A stretch of 64,000 nt of DNA from CAYLLN01 sp964384375 (GTDB lineage Bacteria > Planctomycetota > Planctomycetia > Pirellulales > Pirellulaceae): positions 39,943-103,942 of the forward strand of contig CAYLLN010000016.1 of the NCBI GenBank assembly GCA_964384375.1, written 5' to 3'. Below, one piece after another: positions 32,128 to 40,728 of this stretch. The notes under the pieces are model-generated. The model searched no databases, was not told the DNA's origin, and saw nothing but the letters and a program-made list of their open reading frames with translations. Numbering within the stretch: the stretch's first letter is position 1; every line of letters begins with the position of its first letter. The position numbers and the translations under genes are program-made.

Positions 32128-34302
32128 GTGAGTGCCGTGAAGTCTGCTCGTTCCTCTCCCGAACAGAAGTCTCTCCCTTTGGACACGCACGCGCGGAACG
32201 GCGCCAACGGCCATGCTGCCGCCGGCAGCAACGGCCATCCGCACGACGAAACAGCCGATGATGATGTGGCAAAGTCCAATGGCCACGCTGACGAAGCCGC
32301 CGAATCCGACCACGTCGATCACGGCCGCAGCAAGCGCCGGGCCACGGCCGAGTCGATGGCCGCCAAGCAGCGCGACATCTCCGTCAGCGAGTTCTTCGCC
32401 AAAAACCGCCACCTCCTCGGCTTCGACAACCCTCGCAAGGCCCTGCTAACGACCGTCAAGGAAGCGGTCGATAACTCGCTCGATGCCTGCGAAGAGGCGG
32501 GCATCGTCCCCGAAATCTGGGTGACCATCGAAGCCACGGGCAACAACCGCTTCAAGGTCAGCGTCCAGGACAACGGCCCCGGTATCGTCAAAAAGCAGAT
32601 TCCGCTGATCTTCGGCAAACTGCTCTACGGCAGCAAATTCCATCGCCTCCGCATGAGCCGCGGCCAGCAGGGGATCGGCATCTCCGCTGCCGGAATGTAC
32701 GGCATGCTCACGACCGGCAAGCCGGTGAGGATCATCAGCAAGCTCTCGCCGAAGAAGCCGGCTCACTATTTCGAGTTGCAGATCGACACCAAGCGGAATA
32801 TGCCGGAGATCATCAACGGCAAAGGGGAAGGGATCGACATTCCCGCCGGCGACAAAGGCCACAAGCTGATGGCCGACCAGGGGATCGACTGGGCCTCGCA
32901 TTATCCGGCCCCCGAGGGCAAAGACCCGCAGGAAGTCAAAAGCGGCACCCGCGTGACCATCGAGCTTGAAGGGCGGTTTTTCCGCGGCCGTGGCAGCGTG
33001 GACGAATACCTCGAGCAGACCGCCATCGCCAACCCGCACGTCACGCTCCACTACAAGGACGCCGACGGCAACGAAACAACGTACAACCGCTCGACGACCG
33101 ACATGCCGCCGGAGCCAAAGGAGATCAAGCCGCATCCGTATGGCGTGGAGCTCGGCCGCCTCGTCACGATGCTCAAAGACACGCACGCGGGGACAATCTC
33201 GGCGTTTCTGACCGAATCGTTTTCGCGGGTCAGCTCGGGCGTCGCCCGCAAGGTGTGCGAAGAGGCGAAAATCAGCACGCGGATGAACCCGACGAAGGTC
33301 GGCCGCCAGGAAGCCGACTCGCTCTACCAGGCGATTCAGAACACGCGGATCAGCGCTCCCGCGACCGACTGCCTCGTGCCGATTGGCGAGCAACTCATCC
33401 TCAAGGGGTTGCATCAGGTCGTCCCCGGCGAGTTCTACTGTGCCGCCACCCGCCCGCCGGCCGTTTATCGGGGCAATCCGTTCCTCATCGAGGTCGGCCT
33501 CGCCTATGGCGGCATCTCGCAGGCGCAAAAGGTCTCGCTCGAAGCCTTGACGGAATTGCTCGGCGAAAGCGACGCCCGCACGCTTCGCCAGTTCCTCATG
33601 AATACGTTCGACGGTATCGGGAGCGAGGCGAGCGACAAGATTCTGACCGAAGCCAAGATGGGAACGCGGCAAAGCCCGGCCAAGCTGAAGAAGGACGAAA
33701 TCGCTCAGCTTCACGCGGCGATGCGGAACGTGAATCTGAGCGAAGGGCAGTCGATGCAGGTGCTCCGCTACGCTAACCGCGTCCCGCTCCAGTTCCAGCC
33801 GGCGGCCTGCGCGATCACGCAGTCGGTCATCGGCAACAACTGGCGGTCCTACGGCCTGTCGCAGTCGCGCGGCAACCTGCCGCAAGGGCCGGTCACCGTC
33901 ATGGTCCACATGGCGAGCGTCTGGGTTCCGTTCACCAGCGAATCGAAAGAAGCGATCGCCGGCTATCCCGAAATTCAGAAAGAGCTGCGCCTCGGCCTGC
34001 AAGCCGTCGGCCGCAAGCTCGGGATGTACCTCAACCGCAAGGTGAAAGTGAAGCAGGAAGGGGAACGCCGCTCGATCTTCCTCCGCTACCTGGGCGAAGT
34101 CGCCGAAGCAGTGGGCGTCATCGAAGAATACGACGAGAAGAAGAAGAAAGCCCTCTACGACAGGCTCTTGCACGTCGCCAAACGCAAAACCTCCGAAGCC
34201 GACGTGAAGCTCGACAACCGCGGCAAGAAGATCGAGCAGACCGAGGAGGAGGAAGATTTCGGCGACAACGTGCTGATTGTGGAGCCAGCAGAAGCTGATT
34301 GA
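32128..34302 (+). CDS. top6B: DNA topoisomerase VI subunit B
   Basis: 724 residues. Two adjacent GTG codons (32125 and 32128) follow AAAGGAG; the second has the better seven-base spacing. Topoisomerase VI is a type IIB enzyme; subunit B is the GHKL ATPase that gates DNA passage. A ~65-residue low-complexity N-terminal extension precedes SVSEFFAKNRHLLGFDN. Bergerat-fold motifs are intact: LLTTVKEAVDNSLDACEEAG (N box), VQDNGPGI (G1), SRGQQGIGISAAGMYG (G2). The transducer part (~residues 390-650) has RYANRVPLQFQPAACAITQSV and NLPQGPVTVMVHMASVWVPFTSESKEAI, and ends in a charged tail. Subunit A is encoded 1 kb downstream beyond a nucleotidyltransferase gene. This is typical of archaea and plants and patchy in bacteria. 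Confidence 0.95.
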   Translation: MSAVKSARSSPEQKSLPLDTHARNGANGHAAAGSNGHPHDETADDDVAKSNGHADEAAESDHVDHGRSKRRATAESMAAKQRDISVSEFFAKNRHLLGFDNPRKALLTTVKEAVDNSLDACEEAGIVPEIWVTIEATGNNRFKVSVQDNGPGIVKKQIPLIFGKLLYGSKFHRLRMSRGQQGIGISAAGMYGMLTTGKPVRIISKLSPKKPAHYFELQIDTKRNMPEIINGKGEGIDIPAGDKGHKLMADQGIDWASHYPAPEGKDPQEVKSGTRVTIELEGRFFRGRGSVDEYLEQTAIANPHVTLHYKDADGNETTYNRSTTDMPPEPKEIKPHPYGVELGRLVTMLKDTHAGTISAFLTESFSRVSSGVARKVCEEAKISTRMNPTKVGRQEADSLYQAIQNTRISAPATDCLVPIGEQLILKGLHQVVPGEFYCAATRPPAVYRGNPFLIEVGLAYGGISQAQKVSLEALTELLGESDARTLRQFLMNTFDGIGSEASDKILTEAKMGTRQSPAKLKKDEIAQLHAAMRNVNLSEGQSMQVLRYANRVPLQFQPAACAITQSVIGNNWRSYGLSQSRGNLPQGPVTVMVHMASVWVPFTSESKEAIAGYPEIQKELRLGLQAVGRKLGMYLNRKVKVKQEGERRSIFLRYLGEVAEAVGVIEEYDEKKKKALYDRLLHVAKRKTSEADVKLDNRGKKIEQTEEEEDFGDNVLIVEPAEAD

Positions 34303-34364
34303 ACTCTCCCTGAATTCACTCAGGAAATCTCGAACTCAGCGCAGCCATCAGCTAGGCTAGCAGT

Positions 34365-35264
34365 ATGGTCAGAAGCCAAGCGATCATCGCTCAAAAACCT
34401 TCAGTCGCCGACTTCGTCCCCTTCGAACGTCGGCTAGATGCAGATTTGGAGTGGGCCATGAGTGAAGGCAGTCTGTTTTTCGAGGATCGCGGAAAGGTCC
34501 AGGAGTCCCTCGCTCGAGTAACTCGCCGGTTGAATGAGCTAGGCATCCCTTACGCAGTAGCTGGGGGAATGGCTTTGTACCGTCATGGATTCCGCCGGTT
34601 TACCGAGGACGTTGATATTTTGGTGACGAGAGATGGATTGAAGAAAATCCACGAGGCGCTAGATGGCCGAGGGTTTGTGCGGCCTTTTGAAAAAAGCAAG
34701 AATCTTCGAGATGCAGATACTGGCGTGAAGATCGAGTTTCTGTTGACAGGTGACTATCCTGGCGATGGAAAGCCCAAGGAAGTGGCATTTCCAGATCCTG
34801 CTGACGTCGCAGTCGATTCCGGCGAAGTAAAGATCCTCGGTTTACCTAGCCTGATAACACTCAAGCTGGCTTCAGGCATTTCCGGAGCGGATCGAAAAAA
34901 AGATCTGGTGGATGTCGAGGAACTCGTCAAGACATTAGGCCTCGACGAAAGTTTTGCGGCCAATTTGCCTGCATCAGTGCAGTCTGCCTATCAGGAAATC
35001 TGTCAGCGCTTGGCGTCCGTAAAGAAGCGATACATTTCGCTTTGGCGTAACAAGTGGCTCACGTCGAACGCGACCACAATCGAAGACATGATTCAGTTGA
35101 TGAATTCCGCTGTCGATGAGCTTGAGGCGATGCGGAAGGATGGTGTTTTGCTTGACCCCGAAGGCGGCACATCAGATGACTATGCGTATCTCTATACTCA
35201 AGACCCCGCTGTTGCGAAAAAGTACGGAATGGAACCGGAAGATGAGTACTTTGACGCAGACTGA
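34365..35264 (+). CDS. Nucleotidyltransferase-fold protein between top6B and top6A
   Basis: 299 residues. Residues ~45-155 form a minimal nucleotidyltransferase fold: LNELGIPYAVAGGMALYRHG, the catalytic-type pair TEDVDILV, and a third acidic position in VKIEFLLTGDYPGD. GLPSLITLKLASGISGADRKKDLVDVEELV (in two parts ~165-195) is the conserved helical C-terminal of DUF6036/AbiEii-like transferases. The last 100 residues are helical and acidic. Its codon use is AT-richer than both topoisomerase genes and it is separated from each by 62 bases, so it looks inserted into a top6BA operon. No antitoxin-like partner is visible. Substrate unknown. Confidence 0.82.
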   Translation: MVRSQAIIAQKPSVADFVPFERRLDADLEWAMSEGSLFFEDRGKVQESLARVTRRLNELGIPYAVAGGMALYRHGFRRFTEDVDILVTRDGLKKIHEALDGRGFVRPFEKSKNLRDADTGVKIEFLLTGDYPGDGKPKEVAFPDPADVAVDSGEVKILGLPSLITLKLASGISGADRKKDLVDVEELVKTLGLDESFAANLPASVQSAYQEICQRLASVKKRYISLWRNKWLTSNATTIEDMIQLMNSAVDELEAMRKDGVLLDPEGGTSDDYAYLYTQDPAVAKKYGMEPEDEYFDAD

Positions 35265-35326
35265 ATGAGTTGGCACGAAATCGCATGACTGGAATACAAC
35301 CATCACGAAATTAACGGATTTTTGTA

Positions 35327-36466
35327 ATGGCCAAGAAGGCAACTAAAACTCCTGCTCCCCCCGCCAAGCTCACCGACAAGGACAAAAAAACGCTCAAAAG
35401 CCTGCGCGAGCTGGCGGGCGAAGTTGCCGGCTTTGCCGAGCGGAGCCGGGCACCGCATCTGGATGTCCCCAGCCGGAGCTTGTCGAACGTCAAGTTCAAC
35501 CAATCCCAGAAGATCATCGAGATGGGTTCCGGCACCAACCGCCGGGAACTCTTCAACCTGTCGCAGGCTAAGGCCTACATGCAGACGCTCCTCGTCGGCA
35601 GCGGGGCCAAGCGACTCATCGAGCAGGGGAAAACGACGAGCCTCCGAGGTTTGTACTACATGCTCAAGCACACGATCGAAGGGACCAAGGAGGAAACCTT
35701 CGACGAGCAGAGCGAAACCGATGGCATGATCGAGGATGTCGAGGTGCTGCTCAATGCGATGCGCGAGGAGCTGCACCTCTATGCCAAGAACGCCGGCTCG
35801 ATGGTCGGCCCCATCACGCTCGTCGATAGCGGCGACGAAATCGACTGCACCCGCATGGGAAGCGGCGGCTACACGATCCCCTCGATCGTCGAGCCGGAGG
35901 TCGTCCAGTTCAAGAACTGCAAAGCAAAATTCATCCTGCACGTCGAAAAGGACACGGTCTGGCGGCGGTTCAACGAGGACAAGTTCTGGGTCAAGCACAA
36001 CTGCATCCTCACGCACGGCGGCGGCCAGCCCCCGCGCGGCGTCCGCCGCCTGCTCAACCGCCTGCACCACGAAGAGGGGCTGCCGATCTACTGCGTGCTC
36101 GATAACGACCCCTGGGGCTACTACATCTACAGCGTGCTCAAGCAGGGCTCGATCAACCTGGCCTACGAATCCCGCCGGATGGCAATTCCTGCCGTCCGCT
36201 ACCTCGGCCTGCGAAGCATCGACTACGAACGCTGCGAACTGACTCCCAGCGTGCAAATCAAGCTGAACGAGCAGGACATCAAGCGGGCCAAGCAGATCGC
36301 CAGCTACCCCTGGTTCGAGAAAAAGAAGGCTTGGCAGAAAGAGATCGAAAAGATGCTGGCCAACGGCTTCAAGCTCGAAGTCGAATCGCTCATCAGCAAG
36401 GACATCAGCTACGTCACCGAGGAGTACGTCCCACAGCGGCTGGAAGAACAGGATTTTCTGGACTGA
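35327..36466 (+). CDS. top6A: DNA topoisomerase VI subunit A (Spo11 homologue)
   Basis: 379 residues, usual for the family. This subunit makes the double-strand break through a tyrosine in the CAP domain and holds Mg2+ in a Toprim domain. The motif TSLRGLYYML contains Tyr110/Tyr111, the second aligning with the catalytic tyrosine of Top6A/Spo11. The Toprim acidic residues are visible in ILHVEKDTVW and VLDNDPWGYYIY, with LTHGGGQPPRGVRRLL between them. The C-terminus EIEKMLANGFKLEVESLISKDI matches the helical cap of the family. Together with subunit B it should form an A2B2 enzyme. The start ATG lies 62 bases after the nucleotidyltransferase gene. Confidence 0.95.
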   Translation: MAKKATKTPAPPAKLTDKDKKTLKSLRELAGEVAGFAERSRAPHLDVPSRSLSNVKFNQSQKIIEMGSGTNRRELFNLSQAKAYMQTLLVGSGAKRLIEQGKTTSLRGLYYMLKHTIEGTKEETFDEQSETDGMIEDVEVLLNAMREELHLYAKNAGSMVGPITLVDSGDEIDCTRMGSGGYTIPSIVEPEVVQFKNCKAKFILHVEKDTVWRRFNEDKFWVKHNCILTHGGGQPPRGVRRLLNRLHHEEGLPIYCVLDNDPWGYYIYSVLKQGSINLAYESRRMAIPAVRYLGLRSIDYERCELTPSVQIKLNEQDIKRAKQIASYPWFEKKKAWQKEIEKMLANGFKLEVESLISKDISYVTEEYVPQRLEEQDFLD

Positions 36467-36612
36467 CTCCGTGCTCCGTAACGGCTGGAGCCGGCGTGTC
36501 CCTCCGCCCTTGTCGCTTATGGCGCAAGGGTTTATGATTCCCGATTGGTTTCGACCGACCGAATCGACTGGGCAAACGGGGAGGCTGCCAGGCAGCAACT
36601 GCATTGACTGAA

Positions 36613-37065
36613 ATGTCCGAGCTTGGCTGGTCCTTTCAGGGACCGCTTCCCGTGCTTTTGGCCCAGGCTGGCGAGGGTGCCGGCAAGGCGGTCGCGCCCG
36701 CGCCTGCCGGTGGCAAGGCGGGGAAGGCCGGCGAAGGGGGCGGGGGAATCTTCGACGCGCTCTTCGGCTCGCCGATGTTCCCCATCATGCTCACACTGAT
36801 GCTCCTCTACTTCCTATTCTTGCGGCCCGACCCCAAGAAGAAGAAGGAAGCCGAGCAGATGCTTGCCAACCTGAAAGCCAACGACCACGTAGTAACGATC
36901 GGGGGCATCTGCGGCGTGGTGGTCAGCGCTCCGGCCGATTCGAGCACGATCACGATCCGCGTGGACGACAAGACGGGCACGAAAATGCGGATCCTCCGCA
37001 CGGCGATTTCCAAGATCGGCTCGCCCGACGAAGCCGCCGCCGAAGAAGCCAAAGAATCGAAGTAG
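36613..37065 (+). CDS. yajC: YajC, preprotein translocase subunit
   Basis: 150 residues from the ATG at 36613; a TTG at 36604 is also in frame. YajC is the small partner of SecDF at the Sec translocon. A Gly/Ala/Lys-rich N-terminal stretch of ~45 residues precedes the single membrane helix (FPIMLTLMLLYFLFLRP). The conserved cytoplasmic domain PKKKKEAEQMLANLKANDHVVTIGGICGVV follows, then ISKIGSP at the end. The extended N-terminus is longer than in proteobacteria. It lies 66 bases upstream of secDF, the usual gene order, and follows the topoisomerase VI genes by ~150 bases. Confidence 0.93.
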   Translation: MSELGWSFQGPLPVLLAQAGEGAGKAVAPAPAGGKAGKAGEGGGGIFDALFGSPMFPIMLTLMLLYFLFLRPDPKKKKEAEQMLANLKANDHVVTIGGICGVVVSAPADSSTITIRVDDKTGTKMRILRTAISKIGSPDEAAAEEAKESK

Positions 37066-37131
37066 CCAGACTGCAAGCTGGACTGCTCGCCAACCTACAC
37101 GACAGCAATTCCGGGTTAGGGACTTCCTGCC

Positions 37132-40100
37132 ATGTTCGCTCTCCCCTCGTGGCTGCTTCTGGCGGCCGACAACCGCATCCTCAAGCTCGACCTGCCGAAA
37201 ATCGGCACCGACAGCGTTAACATCACGGGCCTTGCCGCGGTCATCCTCGCCCTGATCGTGCTGTCGATCGGCGTCGGCTACTGGATCGCTTACGCCTCGC
37301 GGATGAAGGATTACGGCTGGAAAGCGGCCCTGATCCTGGCGACGACCGCCGTCTCGCTCGCTCTCGTGCTCTTCGGCCAGTATAAGCTGGGGGTCGATCT
37401 GCAGGGGGGCGTGATCCTCGTCTATGAAGTTGATGAAGAATCGACCGGCGCACTCGCGGCCAATTCGACAGGCGAACAGTGGAGCATGTCGCGCCTGGTG
37501 CAAGTCATCAGCGAGCGGCTCAACGAGACGGGCCTGAAGGAAATCGTCGTTCGCCCGTTCGGACCGAAGCAAATCGAAATCGTCGTTCCCGAAGTCGATC
37601 CGATCGAGATCGAAAAGCTCAAAGAGCGAGTGACGACCGGCGGCACGTTGCAGTTCATGATCGTCGCTACCGACATCAAGGACGCGCAGCTCTTCGAAAT
37701 CGCCCGCGAGCAAGCCCTGCGGCCCGACCGCAAGCTCCGCCGTGATGTTCGCAACGAGGACGGGGATCAGGTCGGCTTCTGGGCTCGCGTTGGCCGCGAG
37801 ACGGTTGGCGGGCGGGAAGAGGAAGACGCCGATTTCCGCGACCCGACCGTCGTGACTGGCCTCTTGCGCGACGCGCGGACCGGCGAGATTCTCGACCTCA
37901 CGCGCGAGCAGAAACTGGAGTTCGCCAACAATCCCCGCTCGTTTGTCGCTTACCTCAAACAGCGCGGAATCAAGCGGATCGACGCGCTCATGGTCTTCGA
38001 TCCCGATTTGCACGTGCAAGGCTCCGACCTTGCCTCCGCCACCACCGGCCGCGACCGCAACCTTCGCCCCTGCATCTTCTTCTCGATGCAAGGGGAAGGG
38101 ATCTGGAAGATGAGCAATCTGACCGGCGCCAACGTTGAGCGAAAGCTGGCGATCATCTTCGACAACGAGCTCAAGACCGCGCCAAACATCAACGAAAAGA
38201 TCAGCGAGCGGGGGGAAATCACAGGCAGCTTCACACAGGAAGAGGTCCAGTTCATCGTCGATATCCTCAAGTCGGGCAGCTTGCCCGTCATGCTGCACGA
38301 GAAGCCGATCAGCGAAAACACGATCGGCGCGATCCTGGGGATGGACACGATCAAGAAAGGGAGCTGGTCGATCGTTGTCGCTCTCGGCGTCGTCCTGCTT
38401 TTCCTGGCGAGCTACTACCGCTTTGCGGGCCTCGTCGCCTGCTTCGCTCTGACACTCAACCTGCTCGTGACAGTCGCCTTCATGGTGCTCTTCCAGGCCC
38501 CGTTCACGCTGCCGGGCCTGGCGGGCCTCGTGCTTACGGTGGCTATGTCGGTCGATGCAAACATCCTCATTTCCGAACGCATGCGAGAGGAGCTCGACCG
38601 CGGTGCGACCCTCCGCATGGCGATTCGCAACGGTTTCGACAAGGCTCTCTCGGCGATTATCGACGGCAACCTGACGACGTTCCTCACGGCGTTCGTGCTC
38701 TACATGATCGGCACCGACCAGATCAAAGGGTTCGGCATGACGCTGATGCTCGGCAACGTGACGAGCATGTTCACGGCCATCTTCTGTGCTCGCGTCATCT
38801 TCGATATCGCCGAGCGGACCCAGTTCATTCGCACCCTCAGCATGGCCAACTTCCTGACCAAGCCGAACGTCGATTGGGTGCAATACTTCCTGCCGGCGCT
38901 CGCCCTGTCGGGGCTGCTGTTCGTTGTCGGTGGCATCGCCACGGTCGCCCGCGGCAAGGGGCTGTTCGATACGGACCTCGCCGGCGGCACGTCGGTCACG
39001 GGCATTCTCAAGGGGCCGATGCCGATCGAAGAGGTCCGCAAGCGGGTGGATGGCGTGCTCGATACGTTCATCGACCCGACGACCAATTCGCGCGTCACAC
39101 ACGACGTGTACGAGATCACGGTCGAGTCGGAGCCGGACGATTCGGTCTATAAGATCGACAGCTCGCTGGAAGACGTCGATCTCCTCAAGCAGAAGGTTCG
39201 CGAGGCCCTGCGTGCCGCCGACGGCAGCGACGGCTTGCGGACATTCCAGGTGTCGTTCGGTGAGCTGTCGGAGAAGAAGCTCGAGGGTGGCGCAGCAACG
39301 ACGCCGTCGATCGGCCCAGTCACGACTCCTTCGGCAACAACTCCCGCTCCGACAACTCCGCCCACCACGCCTGCTTCGGGCGCGGAGCCGGGTGCTGCGA
39401 AGCCCGCTGATGCCAAGCCAGCCGGTGAGAAGCCGGCAGACGTGAAACCAGCCGAACCTGCCGCCGATCCGGCGGGTAGTGGTTCCGAAGACGGCTCCGA
39501 GGATGGCTCGGAAGATTCTGAAGACCAAGAACCAGTCGCAGCGGACGAGCAAGCAACCGCTGCCGAAGCAGGAAAGGCTGAGCCGGCTGCTGCAACAGAG
39601 ACAAAGGCGGACCCGGCTGCAGCAACGAAGACCGAGCCTGCAGCGACGACTCCGGCTGCTCCAGAAACCCCTGCTGCCACGGCCACTCCAGCTACCACAC
39701 CGCCAGCAGCCCCGGTAGCTCCCGCAGCCACCGCTCCGGCCGTGACGGAGCCAGCCATTCCGACAACACCGTCAACCAGCCTCCCCCCGGTGGCTGCCGA
39801 ATACGAAACGACGGTCGCCCTCGACTTCCCCGGCAGCGCCATCACTGCCGAAGCCCTTCGCGAGCGGCTCAAGGCGAGCGCCAACAAGGCCCTGAACAGC
39901 GATCCGGCAATCTCGCTCGACAACCCTGCCTGGGACCAGCTCGACAACTCGGCATTCGAAAAGTGGACGGTGAAGATCGGCCTCCCGAAGGCTCTCGCCC
40001 AGAAGGTGCTCGATCAAATGCAGGCCGACCTGCAGAGCGACGTGGTCTGGCAAACGTCGAGCAAGATCGGCGGGCAAGTCTCCGTCGATACCCGCTGGAA

Positions 40101-40665
40101 GGCGGTCACCGCGCTGGCCGTCAGCCTGATCGGCATTGTGGCCTACGTCTGGTTCCGGTTTCAGAAGATCGCTTGGGGCCTGGCGGCCGTCGCTGCCCTC
40201 GCGCACGACGCCCTGTCGATGCTCACCGCGATCGCCGCCAGCTACTGGCTCGCTCCGTATCTCGGCTTCCTCGGCGTCGAGGAGTTCAAGATCAGCTTGC
40301 CGGTGGTCGCCGCGTTCCTTACGATCCTCGGTTACTCGGTGAACGACACGATCGTCATCTTCGACCGCCTCCGCGAAATTCGGGGCAAGAGCCCGGACAT
40401 CACGCGGCAGATGCTCAACGATGCCGTCAATCAGACGCTGGGCCGCACGATCATCCTCGCCGGCCTGACGCTCGTCGTCGTGCTCATTCTTTACTTCTTC
40501 GGCGGCCCAGGCATTCACGCCTTCGCGTTCGCCCTGGTGATCGGCGTGATCTCTGGCCTCTATACGACGCTGGTGATCGCCGCACCGCTCCTCTGGTGGC
40601 TGCTGGGCAAGCAGGAAGCCGTGGCGGCCCGCACTGCGGTGCGTGAAATGGCGAAGTCGGTGTAA
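37132..40665 (+). CDS. secDF: SecD-SecF fusion with a large low-complexity insertion
   Basis: 1177 residues. SecDF uses the proton gradient to help pull exported proteins across the membrane. Two N-terminal helices precede YKLGVDLQGGVILVYEV, the SecD signature. The periplasmic P1 region runs to ~residue 400 (SGSLPVMLHEKPISENTIGA). The SecD membrane bundle includes AMSVDANILISERMREE and GFGMTLMLGNVTSMFTAI. The SecF half starts near residue 575 with FDTDLAGGTSVTG and ends with YSVNDTIVIFDRLREIRG and GRTIILAGLTLVVVLILYFFGG. Residues ~720-888, inside the SecF periplasmic domain, are a Pro/Ala/Thr/Glu-rich repeat-like insertion. The fusion is usual in planctomycetes; the insertion length is not. 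Confidence 0.95.
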   Translation: MFALPSWLLLAADNRILKLDLPKIGTDSVNITGLAAVILALIVLSIGVGYWIAYASRMKDYGWKAALILATTAVSLALVLFGQYKLGVDLQGGVILVYEVDEESTGALAANSTGEQWSMSRLVQVISERLNETGLKEIVVRPFGPKQIEIVVPEVDPIEIEKLKERVTTGGTLQFMIVATDIKDAQLFEIAREQALRPDRKLRRDVRNEDGDQVGFWARVGRETVGGREEEDADFRDPTVVTGLLRDARTGEILDLTREQKLEFANNPRSFVAYLKQRGIKRIDALMVFDPDLHVQGSDLASATTGRDRNLRPCIFFSMQGEGIWKMSNLTGANVERKLAIIFDNELKTAPNINEKISERGEITGSFTQEEVQFIVDILKSGSLPVMLHEKPISENTIGAILGMDTIKKGSWSIVVALGVVLLFLASYYRFAGLVACFALTLNLLVTVAFMVLFQAPFTLPGLAGLVLTVAMSVDANILISERMREELDRGATLRMAIRNGFDKALSAIIDGNLTTFLTAFVLYMIGTDQIKGFGMTLMLGNVTSMFTAIFCARVIFDIAERTQFIRTLSMANFLTKPNVDWVQYFLPALALSGLLFVVGGIATVARGKGLFDTDLAGGTSVTGILKGPMPIEEVRKRVDGVLDTFIDPTTNSRVTHDVYEITVESEPDDSVYKIDSSLEDVDLLKQKVREALRAADGSDGLRTFQVSFGELSEKKLEGGAATTPSIGPVTTPSATTPAPTTPPTTPASGAEPGAAKPADAKPAGEKPADVKPAEPAADPAGSGSEDGSEDGSEDSEDQEPVAADEQATAAEAGKAEPAAATETKADPAAATKTEPAATTPAAPETPAATATPATTPPAAPVAPAATAPAVTEPAIPTTPSTSLPPVAAEYETTVALDFPGSAITAEALRERLKASANKALNSDPAISLDNPAWDQLDNSAFEKWTVKIGLPKALAQKVLDQMQADLQSDVVWQTSSKIGGQVSVDTRWKAVTALAVSLIGIVAYVWFRFQKIAWGLAAVAALAHDALSMLTAIAASYWLAPYLGFLGVEEFKISLPVVAAFLTILGYSVNDTIVIFDRLREIRGKSPDITRQMLNDAVNQTLGRTIILAGLTLVVVLILYFFGGPGIHAFAFALVIGVISGLYTTLVIAAPLLWWLLGKQEAVAARTAVREMAKSV

Positions 40666-40690
40666 CTTGACGACGTGCGAAAGCTCTTGA

Positions 40691-40718
40691 GGCAAGATTC
40701 CACTCGATGAATCTTGCC
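40691..40718. terminator. Hairpin between convergent secDF and DUF1501 genes
   Basis: GGCAAGATT (40691-40699) pairs perfectly with AATCTTGCC (40710-40718) around a 10-base loop. A second perfect 7-bp hairpin (40721-40727 with 40733-40739) follows and overlaps the DUF1501 stop. Without T-runs, these are likely mRNA-end hairpins serving both converging genes. Confidence 0.6.
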
Positions 40719-40728
40719 GATGCTGGCG

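Noticed and set aside
36814..39552. 912-codon open frame antisense to yajC and secDF
   Set aside because: High-GC shadow frame; its codons mirror secDF and the product is Arg/His/Asp-rich without domains. Similar antisense frames at 12988-14814, 22539-24398 and 32446-34173 were dropped for the same reason.
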